DNA of 64,000 bases from Imbricaverruca yamaguchii. Its lineage: Eukaryota; Arthropoda; Thecostraca; Neoverrucidae. Shown one piece after another: positions 11,501-22,600 of the stretch; the first letter of the stretch is position 1, and the number at the start of each line of letters is the position of its first letter. The notes below the pieces were generated by a model. It did not search any database and had not been told where the DNA came from. It saw only the letters and a list, made by a program, of their open reading frames with translations. The stretch covers positions 434,001 through 498,000 of the forward strand of contig JAOTOL010001475.1 of assembly GCA_034440575.1 (NCBI GenBank). The letters are read 5' to 3'. The translations under genes were made by a program, and so were the position numbers.

Positions 11501-14500
11501 CCGATGGTGCTGCCACCTGGGCTCAGCTCAGCTGGCGGCTGGCGCCACCTGGCTATTGGATTGTTTTATATTTGCCTATTTATCAGGGAGGGTACCTCAT
11601 TCCAGATGGGAAGACGATCGCAGATAGTATCAATATCTCGTCAGTTAGATGAAAAATTGTAATAAGATAAGACAATAGTAAGAGATAATAGACCGGATAT
11701 TCGGGTTATATTGGTGTGAAAGTGCGTCAAACGCGGAATATAATAAGGATATCGTGAGACATGCAGGCCGCAATTGTATGGTCTAGAATGAAGTGCTGGG
11801 GTACAGGATATGTTGGAGAAAAGTAACTTGACTTAAAGTAACTTAAAGGAAGTAGCTTAGCATTTAACAGCGAATACTTCATAAAAGCTACCCACTATGG
11901 GGGTCAAACTCCTTGCCTGTTTCAAGCTGTTGTATGCATCAAATGGTGACTTGTCCCCGGAATAGTCTCTCACATTTAGAGCATTAGGCCAGACAGGTCT
12001 AGGGTCCAGACATGAGAGCATGGCACCGCATTAGAGGAGCACCTGTGGCCCCGATTGGTGTTATGTGTTCGAACAAAGTTTGCTGAGTGTCCTGAGTAAT
12101 TAGCAGATAGCAATAACAATAGCATTTTCTATCTGGAATGATTGTCCCGCCTGTTTGACCGGCCAGAGAGGTCAGACACTGAAAGTGCAGTTAGGTCTCG
12201 TCAAGCGCTTCTCCTTTCAAACCCAGGGCCGAAAAGTGGAACAATGGAGCTTCTGTTCGTCCATCAATATATGCATAGTTATGCCGTTGGAATGTCTCAA
12301 TTTAAAAAATGCAATTGTTGCTTTCTTTAACATTTCAATGAATAAAAGAGTACTTCGTTAGCATCTCGTTCCACTCACATCCGTGTTCGGACAGTGGTAC
12401 GCTTTATCTGATGATACTATGAGATATAACCCGACATGTGCCAAAGGTACACATACAGGGTTAAAATTTGGTTTTTCGTTAGGTGTGAGATGTCGAAACG
12501 GGCACAGAAGGATGTCGAAATTTGCATGGAATTAGAGTCAATTACACTGCTTTTGGTGTGTTTCAGACTCAAATTTGAGCCCATGGTGCAGGTACTTATG
12601 ACTGTACATTTGTCATTTGCTTTGAAATTCATAATTTAGGAAGAGCTGTATTCAGGACAGGGAGAAAATTGTTTATGCTATAATTTGGTACCATACGCCA
12701 TATCACATAGATAATCCCTTTACCCAAAATTACGTTGCGAAGTGTCCGTGTGTCACTATTCCTTATTAGGAGCATTGACATGATACGTATAAGCGAGATA
12801 CTGCTAGAAAGGAGATACGAAGCTTCATAAGCACCATCATGAGCAGGATTCATACTTTTGAGAAGGATGTCGATTGAGCGTCCAGAAAGTGGTATTTCCC
12901 ACTCTATTTGACGAATAATTTATCACTGTACACATATCTCAGGCTCCCTGAACTAAAATACAAAACTGTTACCAGGTGCTAATAGCGAAATAAGAACAAT
13001 TATGAATGGTTATTTCGTTTTTGATTGCATTGGGATCGCCAAATGTGACTAGAAAATGGTTTTTATGTTCGTAAATTTCTCAAACGATTGTTAAAAAACG
13101 TTCGAGTAAAAACGAATCTCAAAATTTAGAATACCTTATATTGGCGTTGGTGTCACTCACTTATTCCTGAACATGGTCTGTTCAGAAAATCGTCAGCTTA
13201 AACGGTTATCAAACATGTCCTAGTACTTGGCCTTGGCTTGATCCATGGCCTTGTCATTCATGCACGCTAAGGTCTTAAGCTCAGTAACTCTGTATTCGGT
13301 TTGCATATTATCGATATTGAAGCACTAAATCGCACTTGTGTCGCGACCAGAGTCCGAAAACGACGGCGAAGACCGAAAAAATTGACTGCATTCCAACCTT
13401 AACCTATTTGACCTGACCTTCGGTTCACTACATTTCTATTTAGATATTTCACCTCTCGTACTGCGTGGGTTAATTAGTAACCTTCCCAGTGCGCGTGGCA
13501 CAACAATTACTGTGGCATGGAACAATGTGGCGCACTTGTAGCGCAATCGGCGACAAGTGTCACCAATACACCGTATAGACCACGCCTCCCCGCTCACGAA
13601 CAAAGGCGACCAATCAACGCCGGCCTTCCTGTCACGTCACTGGCAGGCCGAGTGCGTGCTTTCGTTCCGGCTATGCTAAGTAGCGAGAACCCGGGTAGTT
13701 TAAGCAGTCAAGCTCGTCATGGTTCTGAGTCTGGTCGCGCACATCGCGTCTGGTCTGATGTGTGCGCCGCGACGCGTCCCCTGAGCCTGCTGTATACTTG
13801 ATGCGGCCTGTAGTGTGTGGTGTGGCGGTAGGCTGTTGGCGGTAAGCCCGGATGACTGGGTGCGCTCGCGTGTGACACGCGATGCCTGCAGGGCTGGCAT
13901 CTGATGTCTGGCGGTCGGAGCATTTCCGCCGGTAACGGCAGGAAGCGCCGGCGAACAGAGTCCCACCGGAGTTCTGCTATCCTGTGCTTCTTCGAAGTGC
14001 CTGGGTTATGTTATGAAATTGCAGACGAACGGAATTTCTGAAGCTGAGCATAATTGTGGATGGAGAGGCATTGCATTAATTGATGTGATTCAGTGTCTGC
14101 TTGAATTGAGATCTAATAAAAACTATTTTCGCGTCGTATCTCATCACAGAACCTGATTCTAAAGCAGCACGCACAATAGTAATATTTATCGTCAAAAATT
14201 CCATGCCGTTTAGCAGCGCCGCGTGAGGCGCGTCACGACCTCACGCAATGAAGTGTCAAAACTCGAACACAAAACCCAACATAACCTGATGTATGTGAAC
14301 AAGTAGACAGGTCAGAGCCTCGTGAATCAAAATATGCCGCTCTTAGGCTCTTAGATAATAGAGCCACCTTACCGTTCTCATTCCATTATTGCACGGTACG
14401 CAGTTGCAAAGCTGTGCGCCTCTCAAAAGCGCCATTGCGATGCTGGTCGGGCCGGAACGCTCTTGCTGATAAGTGTCGGCATTTTATGGGAAGGCTCTCA

Positions 14501-14821
14501 TCCAAGCACATGCCAGCAGCCTTCGTCGCCGCAAAGTAGTCATCGAACTAGCGAACCTCCTGACTGTACGCCATGTGTGCTCATACGTGTGCTCTATGTG
14601 CGAAATGTTCGTGCGTGCTCACACGTGGCTTTGCTCTGCGTGTGAAATGTCACCGTGCGTTTGTGTTGCAGATCCAAACTATCAAAAAGAACCTGAAGGC
14701 CCAGGACCAAGACGAGCCCATGTCGTCCGACTCGAAGGAGACGGTGTCCACCTCCGAGAAGGCGAAGAAGCTAAAGACCAAAGGCCCGAAGCCTAGCACC
14801 AGTAAATTGTGGAGGTCGTGA
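5422..14821 (+). CDS. COPS7: COP9 signalosome complex subunit 7 (whole gene, five exons)
   Basis: Joining 5422-5580, 9271-9438, 10126-10213, 10903-11123 and 14672-14821 gives 261 codons with every junction at GT/AG and the frame kept, close to the roughly 264-275 residues of animal CSN7. Subunit 7 is a PCI-domain scaffold of the COP9 signalosome, which removes NEDD8 from cullins. Recognisable family blocks are LEQFV near the N-terminus, DAPGLYVFAELLD, LKLRHLTIVT at the PCI winged-helix part, CIPYSDLL, ELEDVIISAIYSG, AWCRTCDAVM, and a lysine-rich tail ending KLWRS. The start is the first ATG in the exon with G at -3 and +4. Tandem arrays lie in four introns. Animals often have paralogues A and B; I cannot assign one. 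Confidence 0.96.
5641..5694 (+). mobile_element. 54-bp retroposon 3' stub in a CA microsatellite, CSN7 intron 1
   Basis: The block contains GTTGATGTG, CCCTAAAGCCCTAATAAC and TAAC. It aligns by eye with the LINE tail at about 4658-4700 and with the SINE tails at 45540-45585 and 46860-46908. It is flanked on both sides by AAACACAC within a CA repeat, as expected for a severely 5'-truncated copy with a target-site duplication. Confidence 0.6.
5695..7602. other. CSN7 intron 1, mostly unique part
   Basis: Contains a CA microsatellite (5695-5728), G-runs at 6091-6100 and 6309-6319 and otherwise unique, moderately AT-rich sequence. I see no coding block or RNA gene. Confidence 0.7.
7603..9235 (+). 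repeat. 31-bp minisatellite, about 52 units, CSN7 intron 1
   Basis: Unit core CGTCGCCAGTGGCCTG. Two unit types are interspersed: one continues TTGTACACAGGCGG and one continues CTGTAGAGAGGCGG. In the first type CCTGT and ACAGG form a small inverted repeat. The stretch 8250-8720 is degraded, with short deletions. The array ends about 35 bases before exon 2. Open frames of up to 360 codons through it are artefacts of repetition. Confidence 0.96.
9271..9438 (+). CDS. COPS7: CSN7 exon 2 (residues 54-109)
   Basis: Acceptor TCTCGCCGCAG ends at 9270; donor GTGTGT starts at 9439; both phase 0. The exon encodes FAATYQLLQLFACGVYLDY and LKLRHLTIVTMSTKTK, the strongly conserved middle of the PCI domain. 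Its last 36 bases are the first unit of a tandem array that continues into the intron. Confidence 0.95.
9401..9770 (+). repeat. 41-44-bp tandem array made from the end of exon 2 and its splice donor
   Basis: About nine copies. The first (9401-9442) contains the last 38 coding bases of exon 2 plus the start of the intron; the rest lie wholly in the intron. Each carries CACCTCA, ACAATGTCTACA and ACCAAGGTGT. Donor-like sites ACCAAG/GTGT recur at 9480, 9522, 9565, 9606 and 9648, a GC version at 9692, and the last copies have decayed. Confidence 0.95.
10126..10213 (+). CDS. COPS7: CSN7 exon 3 (residues 110-138 and one base of 139)
   Basis: Acceptor CGCCTTTTCAG ends at 10125; donor GTGAGT starts at 10214, leaving one base of the next codon. 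It encodes CIPYSDLLKELGLGSTRELE and DVIISAIYS, matching the family block after the winged helix. Confidence 0.95.
10345..10545 (-). mobile_element. tRNA-derived SINE-like element in CSN7 intron 3
   Basis: Read on the minus strand, GTCCGAGTGGCTACGGTG resembles a tRNA A-box region. CTGGATTCGACACTC lies at the usual B-box distance. The far end contains GAACCACCCAATAAACAAG, similar to the tails of the SINEs and LINE in this window. No clear target-site duplication was found. It could also be an isolated tRNA relic. Confidence 0.5.
10588..10684 (+). repeat. 24-bp tandem repeat, about 4 units
   Basis: Units built on GTGCTGTCCGTTGGTTTGGC in intron 3 of CSN7. Confidence 0.9.
10689..10862 (+). repeat. 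39-bp tandem repeat, about 4.5 units
   Basis: Units contain CACACAGACAGTAGGTACC and GTCTGTGACACGTAC. The last units drift (CACAGGCAGT). The array ends about 40 bases before exon 4. Confidence 0.9.
10903..11123 (+). CDS. COPS7: CSN7 exon 4 (residues 139-212)
   Basis: Acceptor GGTGCGCCAG ends at 10902. The split codon becomes GAC (Asp), followed by VIRGKLDQRGGRLEV as in other CSN7 proteins. Donor GTGAGC at 11124 is in phase 0. The end encodes the helical segment QQQINAANSEKEARARHK that packs in the CSN helical bundle. It is markedly GC-rich at third positions. Confidence 0.95.
11165..11420 (+). repeat. Imperfect roughly 60-bp repeats in CSN7 intron 4
   Basis: Repeated GGTCAGGAGAGGGT, CGGTGCGCGGCTGTGGCCAG and GGTCAGTTCAGGTCAGG, about three to four diverging copies starting 40 bases after exon 4. 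Confidence 0.75.
11421..14671. other. CSN7 intron 4, unique sequence
   Basis: AT-rich to about 13450, then a GC-richer section 13490-13980 with CCAAT boxes and a CACGCCTCCCC box near 13559-13660. No coding block or RNA gene recognised. Confidence 0.6.
14672..14821 (+). CDS. COPS7: CSN7 exon 5 (residues 213-261 and stop)
   Basis: Acceptor TTTGTGTTGCAG ends at 14671. It encodes IQTIKKNLKAQ, a Ser/Asp/Glu-rich stretch, a lysine-rich stretch and the terminal SKLWRS, then TGA at 14819-14821. The short lysine-rich tail with a W near the end resembles the end of vertebrate CSN7. Confidence 0.93.
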   Translation: MQTIKKNLKAQDQDEPMSSDSKETVSTSEKAKKLKTKGPKPSTSKLWRS

Positions 14822-14835
14822 ATCTGAGGGCTCGC

Positions 14836-14875
14836 CAGTGGCCGTGGCCGTGGCCGTGGCCGTGGCCGACTGTTG
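14836..14875 (+). repeat. GGCCGT hexamer run in the CSN7 3' UTR
   Basis: About five to six consecutive GGCCGT units beginning 15 bases after the stop codon. The same hexamer makes up the larger array at 56480-56765. Confidence 0.9.
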
Positions 14876-15490
14876 GCTCGTGCGGTCACCGCCACCCCAC
14901 CGTCCAGCGCACGGACCGTGTGTGTGTGCTACCATAGCTCGGGTGCTGCGCCGCGTGAGCGCCGCTGCAGTGCCGACGGTAATAATGGCGCCGGAGCCCC
15001 CTCGCCTGCCCACAACTGCTCACGGCAGAAGTCACTGTGTCTGGGAGGACGGACGGCACGGACGGCGCCGGCCACGTCGGCACATCTCTCAGGAGATCTA
15101 CACCGGTCGGAGGTGTTGAGACGATCTGTCCGGCGTGCGCGGCACGTGGACTGCACGCCGGCGTGCCGTGGGTGTGTTCGCGCTCTGCACGCGTGGTCGA
15201 GCTGCGCGCTTCCCCGCTGCGCCGCCTGACGTGGCGATCTAGGCTCGCAGCTGCCGCGGGGATGACCGCCCAGCGCTTTGAGTCTGTTCCTCCCCAGCCT
15301 CCGCTGCCAACGCCGACTTTGCGATGCATCCCCTCTCCATGTTCACGTGCTGTGTTCTGGCAGTGGGGGGCTATACAAACCCGATCGGCCGGTCGGTGGA
15401 AGGGGGCCGCGTGACGTCATGCGGAGACCGTGAGCTAGCTCCGAGATGTGCTGGACGCTGGTCCTATGTGGAATTCAATTTGTAATAATC

Positions 15491-15496
15491 AATAAA
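15491..15496 (+). promoter_or_regulatory. Likely polyadenylation signal of CSN7
   Basis: AATAAA, about 670 bases after the CSN7 stop codon and the first clear match I see downstream of it. It implies a 3' UTR of roughly 0.7 kb. Confidence 0.55.
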
Positions 15497-16699
15497 TCAG
15501 GAAATACATTTCAGATTTTCGTTGTCCTTTATAGGCGCAGCCGGGAACGAGATGACTAATGGGGCCATAGCCCCCGTCGTCGCAGGTAATTAGTTTTCAA
15601 AAGTCAGTCTGCTTGCTGGAGCTCCCGTATGCTATCTAGTTCCTGATGTGGGGCACTCTTCCGAAGCCCGGTCTCTCTTCAGACAGTGGCTTTGTCAGTG
15701 GATGCCCTGCCTGACGTATCGGTTCCAGTGTAGGGTGCGTAAGGTTTATAGTGGCACTAGCGTATAACGTAGACCGTGCTGATCTGGGAAATATCACCGA
15801 GTAGATCGGCAGTCTCGAATGCTGAAAACTCTTACGGTGGATGACAGTGTTCTGTGCTTTTTCACGCCCAGGCTAGGTGCCAACGTAACTCATCGTGAAC
15901 AGCCTGCGCGAACTGCGACCAGTAATCATAGGGCGGCTCACACTGCAGCACGTGCAAATGCATTCGACACTTGCGTCCACTAGAATGTTTGGCATTTCGG
16001 CTTGGCCTTGAGTTTGGCATTCGCGGGTTTCAGGCATGCGAGCTTACCAGTTTTCTTTTGTCACGTGCACAGACCAGGTGTTTGTGCACGTGCGACTGCA
16101 GCCACGTCGATATATGTCGCGCGGAAAGTGGAAATTAATCACGATGGTCTGCTATCGCAATTCGAGATCAACGCTGCTCATCAAAAATCAACCTTGAGCT
16201 GATTATTTTTCGTATATCCTTCCTTATGACACCAATACCTTTGACTTCCGCCAGGAAATTGTCGCCAGTTGCTGAGGATTAAGATATGGCTGATACAGCC
16301 ATGCTGGTATCGCTGGTTATAGCTGACCAAAATCGTCAGTTTTATACAACCAGGTAAGAACGAACCGAGGGATTTGGTTGCATCTTTCCTTGCATGTTCA
16401 ATAACTAGAACCATGAACACAGCTGCCAAGGACATGCGGTGACTAGGACGTGCGCCGGGGGGGGCAGGTGAGACGGGAGTAACTGGTAGCTCGGGAATCC
16501 CAGAGAGTCTGGCTGCGTGGACACACGAGTATCGCTGGAAAAGAGAAGGCGGGCGAGTTATCCAGGTTCAGAACGGGCCGGTGTCGCTGGAGGTACCTCG
16601 TCTGATGAGTTGCCATAGGCGGTCGATGCGGTTGTGCGGCACACACATTCGCCGGTAACCAGATAGACAAGTATAGAGTTCGATATATTCGTGCTCTGG

Positions 16700-16752
16700 A
16701 CGCTAAATGGCCTCGCAGTTGGCGCGCCCTTAAGCCCAAATAGTCCATCAAG
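16700..16752 (+). mobile_element. 53-bp retroposon 3' stub with 18-bp target-site duplication
   Basis: GATATATTCGTGCTCTGG occurs exactly at 16682-16699 and 16753-16770. The sequence between reads CTAAATGGCCTCGCAGTTGG and CCTTAAGCCCAAATAGTC, a LINE/SINE-type tail. This is the signature of target-primed insertion of an almost completely 5'-truncated copy. Confidence 0.75.
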
Positions 16753-16856
16753 GATATATTCGTGCTCTGGGGGTGAGATGCCGAAATTTGTACTAAAAAT
16801 AGCCACAGCCCGCTAGATAGCATGCCTTTTCAATTGATTACCGGTTCACTCAGATG

Positions 16857-16904
16857 CTGGGAACTAAATGACCTCGTAGTCGGCGCTCCGTTAAGCCCAA
16901 ATAA
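16857..16904 (+). mobile_element. 48-bp retroposon 3' stub with 11-bp target-site duplication
   Basis: TCACTCAGATG occurs at 16846-16856 and 16905-16915. Between them lies CTAAATGACCTCGTAGTCGG and CCGTTAAGCCCAAATAA, the same tail as at 16700 with about eight differences. Confidence 0.75.
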
Positions 16905-17868
16905 TCACTCAGATGTATGCTTTTTCATGCATAATAATGGACAAGATGATGAATCAAAAGATGGTTCCTTGCTGTCTGGTTCCCGGTTCGACTGGTCTAT
17001 GCAGAATATAGTTGTCTGGTGCCATTTTACATCGCTAGCAGGGGTTTATGTGCCAATGTTGGTGCTGTCGATGATCAGCATATTTACGGACATTTGTAGC
17101 ATTTCACCCCCCCCCCCCCCCGGACGGGTGGCTGAAGCCTCATTGGCTGTCACATAGTCTTATATTGAGATTATTATCCACTGGCAAATATTCCACCGCT
17201 TCACACATTCGACCTATAAACTGAAGGGACCTGATAGTCTACTGCTGAGCGGATTTGTGCTGGTACCGTGGGATCCTGAGCTCGGAATGCACTATGATTG
17301 ATTGGAATTGGGTTTTCACGACAGATATTCCCGCAGGAGTAGCGGCGCCGCGCGGCCTATGCAAGTTATTGGGTCGTAATGGAGCCCATCGTACACCCTT
17401 TTGACCGCTTAAGTAAAACAATGTGACGCGCCTCGTCTCAGCATAAATGCAACCGCAGAATTCGACCCAGATTGACCTTTTCGAACGTCGAATTTCGTTG
17501 TGTTCTCTGGCTCACCAACACCCAGGCCATGATTTTGACGAAGGCTAGGGTCACGGGCGTTGATTTATGCAAATTATTGGGGAGGGGCATGATGCAGCGA
17601 GGCAATGGTCGGGACCAAATGGGTTGGGGGCACACTGTATGGTCACATGTTAAAAGTTGAGTTTATTGAGGATGGGGCCAGCATTGAGGGAGCACTTGCT
17701 TCCTCAAAATTATATTTAAAAAACACCTGACGAAGGTAATGCTGCAGGGAAGATTAAATTTCATATGCCAAACTGTTGAAGAAACATGCAGGACACCCAA
17801 GTCAAGAGCTGCAGTTGTCACTGTCGTGGACCTTCCGCACTCACACCATTCATAAGGACCAAATCACA

Positions 17869-18003
17869 ATTGTGCCTAATTTCCAGCATAATAGGCGCCC
17901 ATCTAGGACGCAGGGGCAAATGCGAACAGCGCGGACCGTTGTGCCTAATTGCTGACATAATAGGCGCCCATCTAGGGCGCAGGGGCAGATGCGAACAGTG
18001 CGG
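17869..18003 (+). repeat. Two tandem copies of a roughly 69-bp unit
   Basis: Both contain TTGTGCCTAATT, CATAATAGGCGCCCATCTAG and GCAGGGGCA, with about 90% identity by eye. Confidence 0.85.
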
Positions 18004-18126
18004 CGGTAATGGGCGGCTCCGGGTGGAACTGGCCACAGATCCGGCTGGTGCTGGCGGCAGTGGCTGGCCGGTCGGCCGCGGTGGTGCCGTGGGTGGTGAG
18101 CGCGTCCGGGACCCATATCCGGCCAC

Positions 18127-18880
18127 GTCATGTCATCGGCCGCCGCCGGCGGGCCTGACCTCGCCTCCGGCCGGCAGTCCCCGCGGTGGCAGCGACACAT
18201 ACCAGCCGCCGCCGGCGGGCCTGACCTCGCCTCCGGCCGGTAATCCCCGCGGTGGCAGCGACACAGCCCGGCCGCCGCCGGCGGGCCTGACCTCGCCTCC
18301 GGCCGGTAATCCCCGAGGTGGCACCGACACAGCCCGGCCGCCGCCGGCAATCCCCGCAGTGGCAGCGACACACCCGGCCGCCGGCGGCGGGCCTGACCTC
18401 GCCTCCGGCCGGCAGTCCCCGCGGTGGCACCGACACAGCCCGGCCGCCGCCGGCAGTCCCCGCGGTGGCACCGACACAGCCCGGCCGCCGCCGGCGGGCC
18501 TGACCTCGCCTCCGGCCGGCAGTCCCCGCGGTGGCACCGACACAGCCCGGCCGCCGCCGGCGGGCCTGACCTCGCCTCCGGCCGGCAGTCCCCGCGGTGG
18601 CAGCGACACACCCCGGCCGCCGCCGGCGGGCCTGACCTCGCCTCCGGCCGGTAATCCCCGCGGTGGCACGACACCCGGCCGCCGCAATCCCCGCGGTGGC
18701 ACCGACACACCCCGGCCGCCGCCGGCGGGCCTGACCTCGCCTCCGGCCGGCAGTCCCCGCGGTGGCACCGACACAGCCCGGCCGCCGCCGGCAATCCCCG
18801 CGGTGGCACCGACACAGCCCGGCCGCCGCCGGCAATCCCCGCAGTGGCACCAGCACAGCCCGGCCGCCGCCGCAAGCCAC
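18127..18880 (+). repeat. GC-rich minisatellite, roughly 66-bp units with shortened variants
   Basis: Units combine CCGGCGGGCCTGACCTCGCC, TCCGGCCGG and CCCCGCGGTGGCA with CGACACAGCCCGGCCGCCGC. Some units lack the CTGACCTCGCC part. Open frames on both strands (up to 543 codons) are repetition artefacts. Confidence 0.93.
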
Positions 18881-18934
18881 GTGTCGACGGCTACAGATCG
18901 CCAACCGTCCGTCCGCACAGAACACTGCGTCGCG

Positions 18935-19610
18935 GCCATGCGCGCGGCCACTGTACGCTGTCTGTGACGCCATGCGCGCGGCCACTGTACGCTGTCTGTG
19001 ACGCCATGCGCGCGGCCACTGTACGCTGTTGTCGCGCCATGCGCGCGGCCACTGTACGCTGTCTGTGACGCCATGCGCGCGGCCACTGTACGCTGTTGAC
19101 GCCATGCGCGCGGCCACTGTACGCTGTCTGTGACGCCATGCGCGCGGCCACTGTACGCTGTCTGTGACGCCATGCGCGCGGCTGTACGCTGTCTGTGACG
19201 CCATGCGCGCGGCCACTGTACGCTGTCTGTGACGCCATGCGCGCGGCCGCTGTACGCTGTCTGTGACGCCATGCGCGCGGCCACTGTACGCTGTCTGTGA
19301 CGCCATGCGCGCGGCCACTGTACGCTGTCTGTGACGCCATGCGCGCGGCCACTGTACGCTGTCTGTGACGCCATGCGCGCGGCCACTGTACGCTGTCTGT
19401 GACGCCATGCGCGCGGCCACTGTACGCTGTCTGTGACGCCATGCGCGCGGCCACTGTACGCTGTCTGTGACGCCATGCGCGCGGCCACTGTACGCTGTCT
19501 GTGACGCCATGCGCGCGGCCACTGTACGCTGTCTGTGACGCCATGCGCGCGGCCACTGTACGCTGTCTGTGACGCCATACGCACGGCCACTGTACGACGT
19601 CTGTGACGAA
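18935..19610 (+). repeat. 34-bp minisatellite, about 19 units
   Basis: Unit core GCCATGCGCGCGGCCACTGT followed by ACGCTGTCTGTGAC, with very little divergence and a few 3-5-base deletions. It directly follows the previous array. Confidence 0.95.
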
Positions 19611-22600
19611 TGCCACAGTCGGGGGCCGGCTGCAAATGCGCCGGACACACTTCGGTTCAGCAGACAGATACCAGTTGCAGACATCAGCAGTCCAGTTCTG
19701 GTAGGAGGCATAATTGTAAACCTCCGTGGGAAAAACATGGCAACTGCCACACCAATCATTTTCGCTTCTAATGTTACGACTATGGGCGTAATGGTCCCTT
19801 GAGGGCTTTATGCCACACCGATAATTGTTGTCTTCATATTTTGCTCAATGAGGGGCGTTGATACTCACGAAAATATTCTGCACCGAGGTCAATATAATAT
19901 TCATCCTGTAGAATATGAAAGAAAACCCTCTATCCTATCGTCAAAGTATTTCCTTGTTGATTTTGGTCCTTCAAGATACAAGTCATAGGGGCTTAGAGTT
20001 AGGTATGTACCATGTACTTTCAGAATCTTCCCTATATCTTGCATGCAATGCATTTCTATTTTACCAAGAGTGCCATATACAGATTGTAATAGCGCACTAG
20101 GGAAGTGATTAGGACACAGACAATGGCTTGAATTGACAATGGCTTTTGACAATGGAAAGTGTGACAATGGCTTTTTTGTTAAATTGCGCTTTGCTTTAGT
20201 AAATGCTGCCAGACATGGGCGTGGCCAGAATTTTCTTTAGCGGGCAGGCCCGACCAAAATGTGTCACGGAATAGAGGCCGCTTTCGGCACGCTTCGTATG
20301 CGTAACTCTTCTGGTTTTGCACGGCGAGATCTCAAAATTTCCCTTGTAGTGTACTCCGGTGTATTTTTAGTTGCTAAGGAGATAACGCCACCCCTCCCCC
20401 TCCCCTTTGGCTGCGCCTCGGTTGCTAGATCTCAATCCCATTTCCCACTCAGATGTTTAACATAATCTTTGAACGTCAAGTTTCTTTAGATCCAAACGTC
20501 CAGAATTCTTTTCATACCGTCAAGACAGCATTGCGTGATAAACGTCATATTCCAGGGTATATCATAAGCGTTGAAAAAAATATGGTTTCAGCACTCTTGC
20601 TTAGCATCCTCCAGGAGTTTCTACAATACCAGGCATTCAATTAAGTATCGAGGTATCTCATGCATTCCTGTATGCTTTTACACTACATGCTTGCTTAATT
20701 AAGAGCCCAAATCCGTACTGTGAGATTGTGCATTGAAATTGAATTGGATTATATATTGAGATTGGATTGAATTATGCATTGAGATTGGATTGGATTATGC
20801 ATTCCAGTCGCTCAAGTTTAGCGAACGACGGTATAAGAAATACTTTACTAAACTTGTCCTAGAGAAGGAATTTTGCCATCTCGTTCTTAAAAAAATGCTT
20901 TGCACCCGACCTTCGGTCTCGTGCAGTGTTCTTTAGGCACGACATAACAATGTATTTTCCCAGCACTGTTCAGTAATATGTGCTATCACATATGACTCAT
21001 TAGTCTTGTATCCACCCAATTTTACCTTCACGCTTGGCTCACGTTCAGGCATTCCTTCTGTTCCACGTACTATCACCGTGTTTCGAGTGCAGTTTACTTT
21101 TTCCTGGTCCGTTGCACGGCAAGTCCCGCCGGTGGCGATTGATAACGCCGTATCCGTTAAGTGTACCTTTCTATGACCACGCTGGATGGCTTGAGATCCC
21201 GGATGGGTCGGTCTGGATGCCCTTGTTTGTTACCGTGTTTATGTTAATCTGTCACTTGCCCCCATTCAACCTGGAAATACATTTTGAAAATAATGACTTG
21301 GAGCCCCTGACTTCGTGAGACATCTCCAGCCTTGCCACGCTGGTTTGCCGTGGAAAGGCGGTTTGTCAGATGTACCTTCTATTCGGTCGATAACTCTGGT
21401 AAATGACGGTACCATAGAAAGTGGGCGGTGGCCTGCTGGTGTCGTGGCGTCGATCACTTTTCTGGGCGTGTTCAGTGCGTGCCTGCATGAACTGGGCCCG
21501 TTATCACTAACGAGGCCTCAGTTCACAACATCCAAAGCCATATAACCTACTCTGCCGAATAATTGCTGCAGCATCTGAATGTTGAGACTATTTCCTCGGG
21601 TGAATGCTGTTGGATTCGTATTAATTACAGCTATTGCCCCACACAGTTTCCATCGCAACAGCAGCAACCTGAAAACTACACATATGGACAGGTGTCAGTG
21701 TTGCTAGTGCAGGCTGTGACGGTGGTGGCACACTACGAGCTGTCACGTGACCTATCTGTGAGACGTACCGGCTCGGTGAGTCAGGTGTCAGTGCGGCTGT
21801 GTCGCGTTGACCTTTACCCCGCCACTAATGGTCGGACCCGGCACTTGCCACGTGCCGGCCGGGCCGTGTTTGCGACATTGGCGCTCCAGGTGGGCACCCG
21901 TGTCTCTCTCGATCTCGGCGCGGCACTGCCGATTCAGCTCACTGCAGCGGCCGCGGACGGCCGCCGACACATGCTACGGCGCGAGATGCCTCGGCCGGCC
22001 AGCAGGTCGCGCGGGGCTGCCGCTACAGGTGGCGCCCCTGGCGGCCGTATCTGTACTCCCATGAGTGGCGCTGCCGCGGTGTGGCCAGGTGGGATTGGCC
22101 GGGATATTCTCAGTACAATATTCCCAGGTCAGTCCCACCACCCCTGTGCAGGTCCTGCTGACCGACCGTCAAACCAGTGCGATGTATCCCGGTGAGGCTG
22201 AACGCCCCTGACTCTTCCTTGGAAGCCACCAGGTGGGGTGGGGGTGGGATGCATATCAGTGGCAGAATTCCGACCCTTCCTCCAGCACGATGACGCCACC
22301 TGCCAGTGCCAATTAAAAAGGTCTGCAAGGGTTGTATATCATCAGTAAAATGCGCCGACAGCGCCAACTCGCTGCAAGTGTTGCCAAACGATCATGTGGG
22401 AGAGGTATGTGCGGTCCGAGTGATGTCACCTTATCTAAGTCGGTCTAAATAAACTGGCCATGCAACCAGGGGTGTGATAACCGGGAGGGGGATCGGGGAC
22501 GGGAAGGAGGAAGTGCGGGTAGCCTCTCCAAACATGAGGCTAGCCGCGCTGAGAACTAAGGTGTCGCTTAGTTCTCAAGTTCTCTCGAGATCGACGGGGA

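Larger units (their letters stand above)
15500..17868. other. Intergenic stretch with small retroposon remains
   Basis: No gene seen. Besides the two stubs listed separately, ACCCAATAACTTGC (minus strand, near 17360-17380) and CCCCAATAATTTGC (minus strand, near 17568-17590) look like further LINE/SINE tail remnants. Poly-C run at 17107-17120. Confidence 0.55.

Noticed and set aside
18128..19759. Open frames of up to 543 codons on the minus strand
   Set aside because: They are readings of the 66-bp and 34-bp minisatellites; all alternative frames are equally open.
21563..22195. 210-codon + strand open frame
   Set aside because: No family motif, mixed third-position composition, and a GC-rich end that also opens on the minus strand.
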